Source: Deltaproteobacteria bacterium
GTDB taxonomy: Bacteria; Myxococcota_A; UBA9160; SZUA-336
NCBI GenBank assembly: GCA_030624945.1
Contig: JAUXJB010000145.1
Location: forward strand, 1-5,064
DNA length: 5,064 nucleotides
Direction of reading: 5' to 3'
Shown: one piece after another, positions 4,951-5,064 of the stretch
How the letters are laid out: every line of letters starts with the position of its first letter
How positions within the stretch are numbered: the stretch's first letter is position 1
The notes under the pieces: model-generated
Seen by the model: the letters and a program-made list of their open reading frames with translations, nothing else
The model's database searches: none
What the model was told of the DNA's origin: nothing
Translations under genes and position numbers: made by a program

Positions 4951-5064
4951 TTGACACACTTGCAGCGCAACCCGATTCGACGACAGCTGATCGAGACCGG
5001 CATGCTGGCGACCGTCGCCTCACTGGTCCTGACGGTTGGCGTTCTCGGCTGGCTCGACATCGAA
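4951..5064 (+). CDS. Unidentified membrane protein, N-terminus only (partial)
   Basis: A plus-strand frame with no stop from 4933 to the window end encodes, from TTG 4951, 38 residues: a basic leader (THLQRNPIRRQLIETG) then a hydrophobic segment MLATVASLVLTVGVLGWL followed by DIE. A positive leader before one helix fits an inner-membrane anchor with its N-terminus in the cytoplasm. Such an N-terminus is seen in sensor proteins, including CHASE2-type cyclases and kinases, but too little is visible for a family call. TTG 4951 is preferred because GGAAG (4938-4942) lies 8 nt upstream. TTG 4960 and ATG 5002 are in-frame alternatives; the ATG would remove the basic leader and has no good ribosome site. 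An in-frame TGA at 4930-4932 bounds the frame on the left. It is divergent from the glycosyltransferase. Confidence 0.5.
   Translation, partial: MTHLQRNPIRRQLIETGMLATVASLVLTVGVLGWLDIE

Overview
The window is GC-rich throughout, with mostly G or C third codon positions and gaps of 25 bp or less everywhere except one 223-bp stretch near the right end. GTG starts are common. The sequence fits a GC-rich free-living bacterium. Two tandem luciferase-like (LLM) oxidoreductases of the type that often uses coenzyme F420, next to an MMPL/RND-type exporter, would suit an actinobacterium or one of the environmental lineages near the former Deltaproteobacteria (for example Binatota). No marker gene is present, so taxonomy stays open. 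No RNA gene, insertion sequence, CRISPR array or attachment site was seen.

Left half (1-2134, minus strand): a compact three-gene operon read right to left. It holds LLM oxidoreductase A (2134-1307), its paralogue LLM oxidoreductase B (1310-462, ATGA overlap) and the first 149 codons of an RND/MMPL-family membrane exporter (449 to beyond position 1, 12-nt gap).

Centre (2160-3865, plus strand): a divergent two-gene unit starting only 25 bp from the LLM operon. A 78-residue protein with two membrane segments (YhdT/DUF997- or DUF3311-like) overlaps by GTGA a 490-residue sodium:solute symporter of the PanF/PutP type. The pair looks like a transporter with a small partner subunit. The 25-bp gap holds ACTATACTAT, which reads as a -10 box on both strands, and neither flanking start codon has a Shine-Dalgarno sequence, so divergent leaderless or near-leaderless transcription is likely.

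Right part (3843-5064): a family 2 glycosyltransferase on the minus strand ends inside the symporter gene (23-bp convergent overlap). Its 223-bp upstream region carries a candidate promoter and two copies of a 9-bp repeat. At the right edge a plus-strand gene begins, probably at TTG 4951, and encodes a protein with an N-terminal membrane segment; only 38 codons are visible.

A plausible but unproven reading is that the symporter pair imports a small organic acid or cofactor precursor, the LLM enzymes carry out flavin/F420 redox chemistry, and the RND protein exports or transports a hydrophobic product. The glycosyltransferase and the right-edge gene appear to be separate units. I found no clearly new multi-gene system. 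The most interesting signals are the symmetric divergent promoter and the small-subunit/symporter pair.
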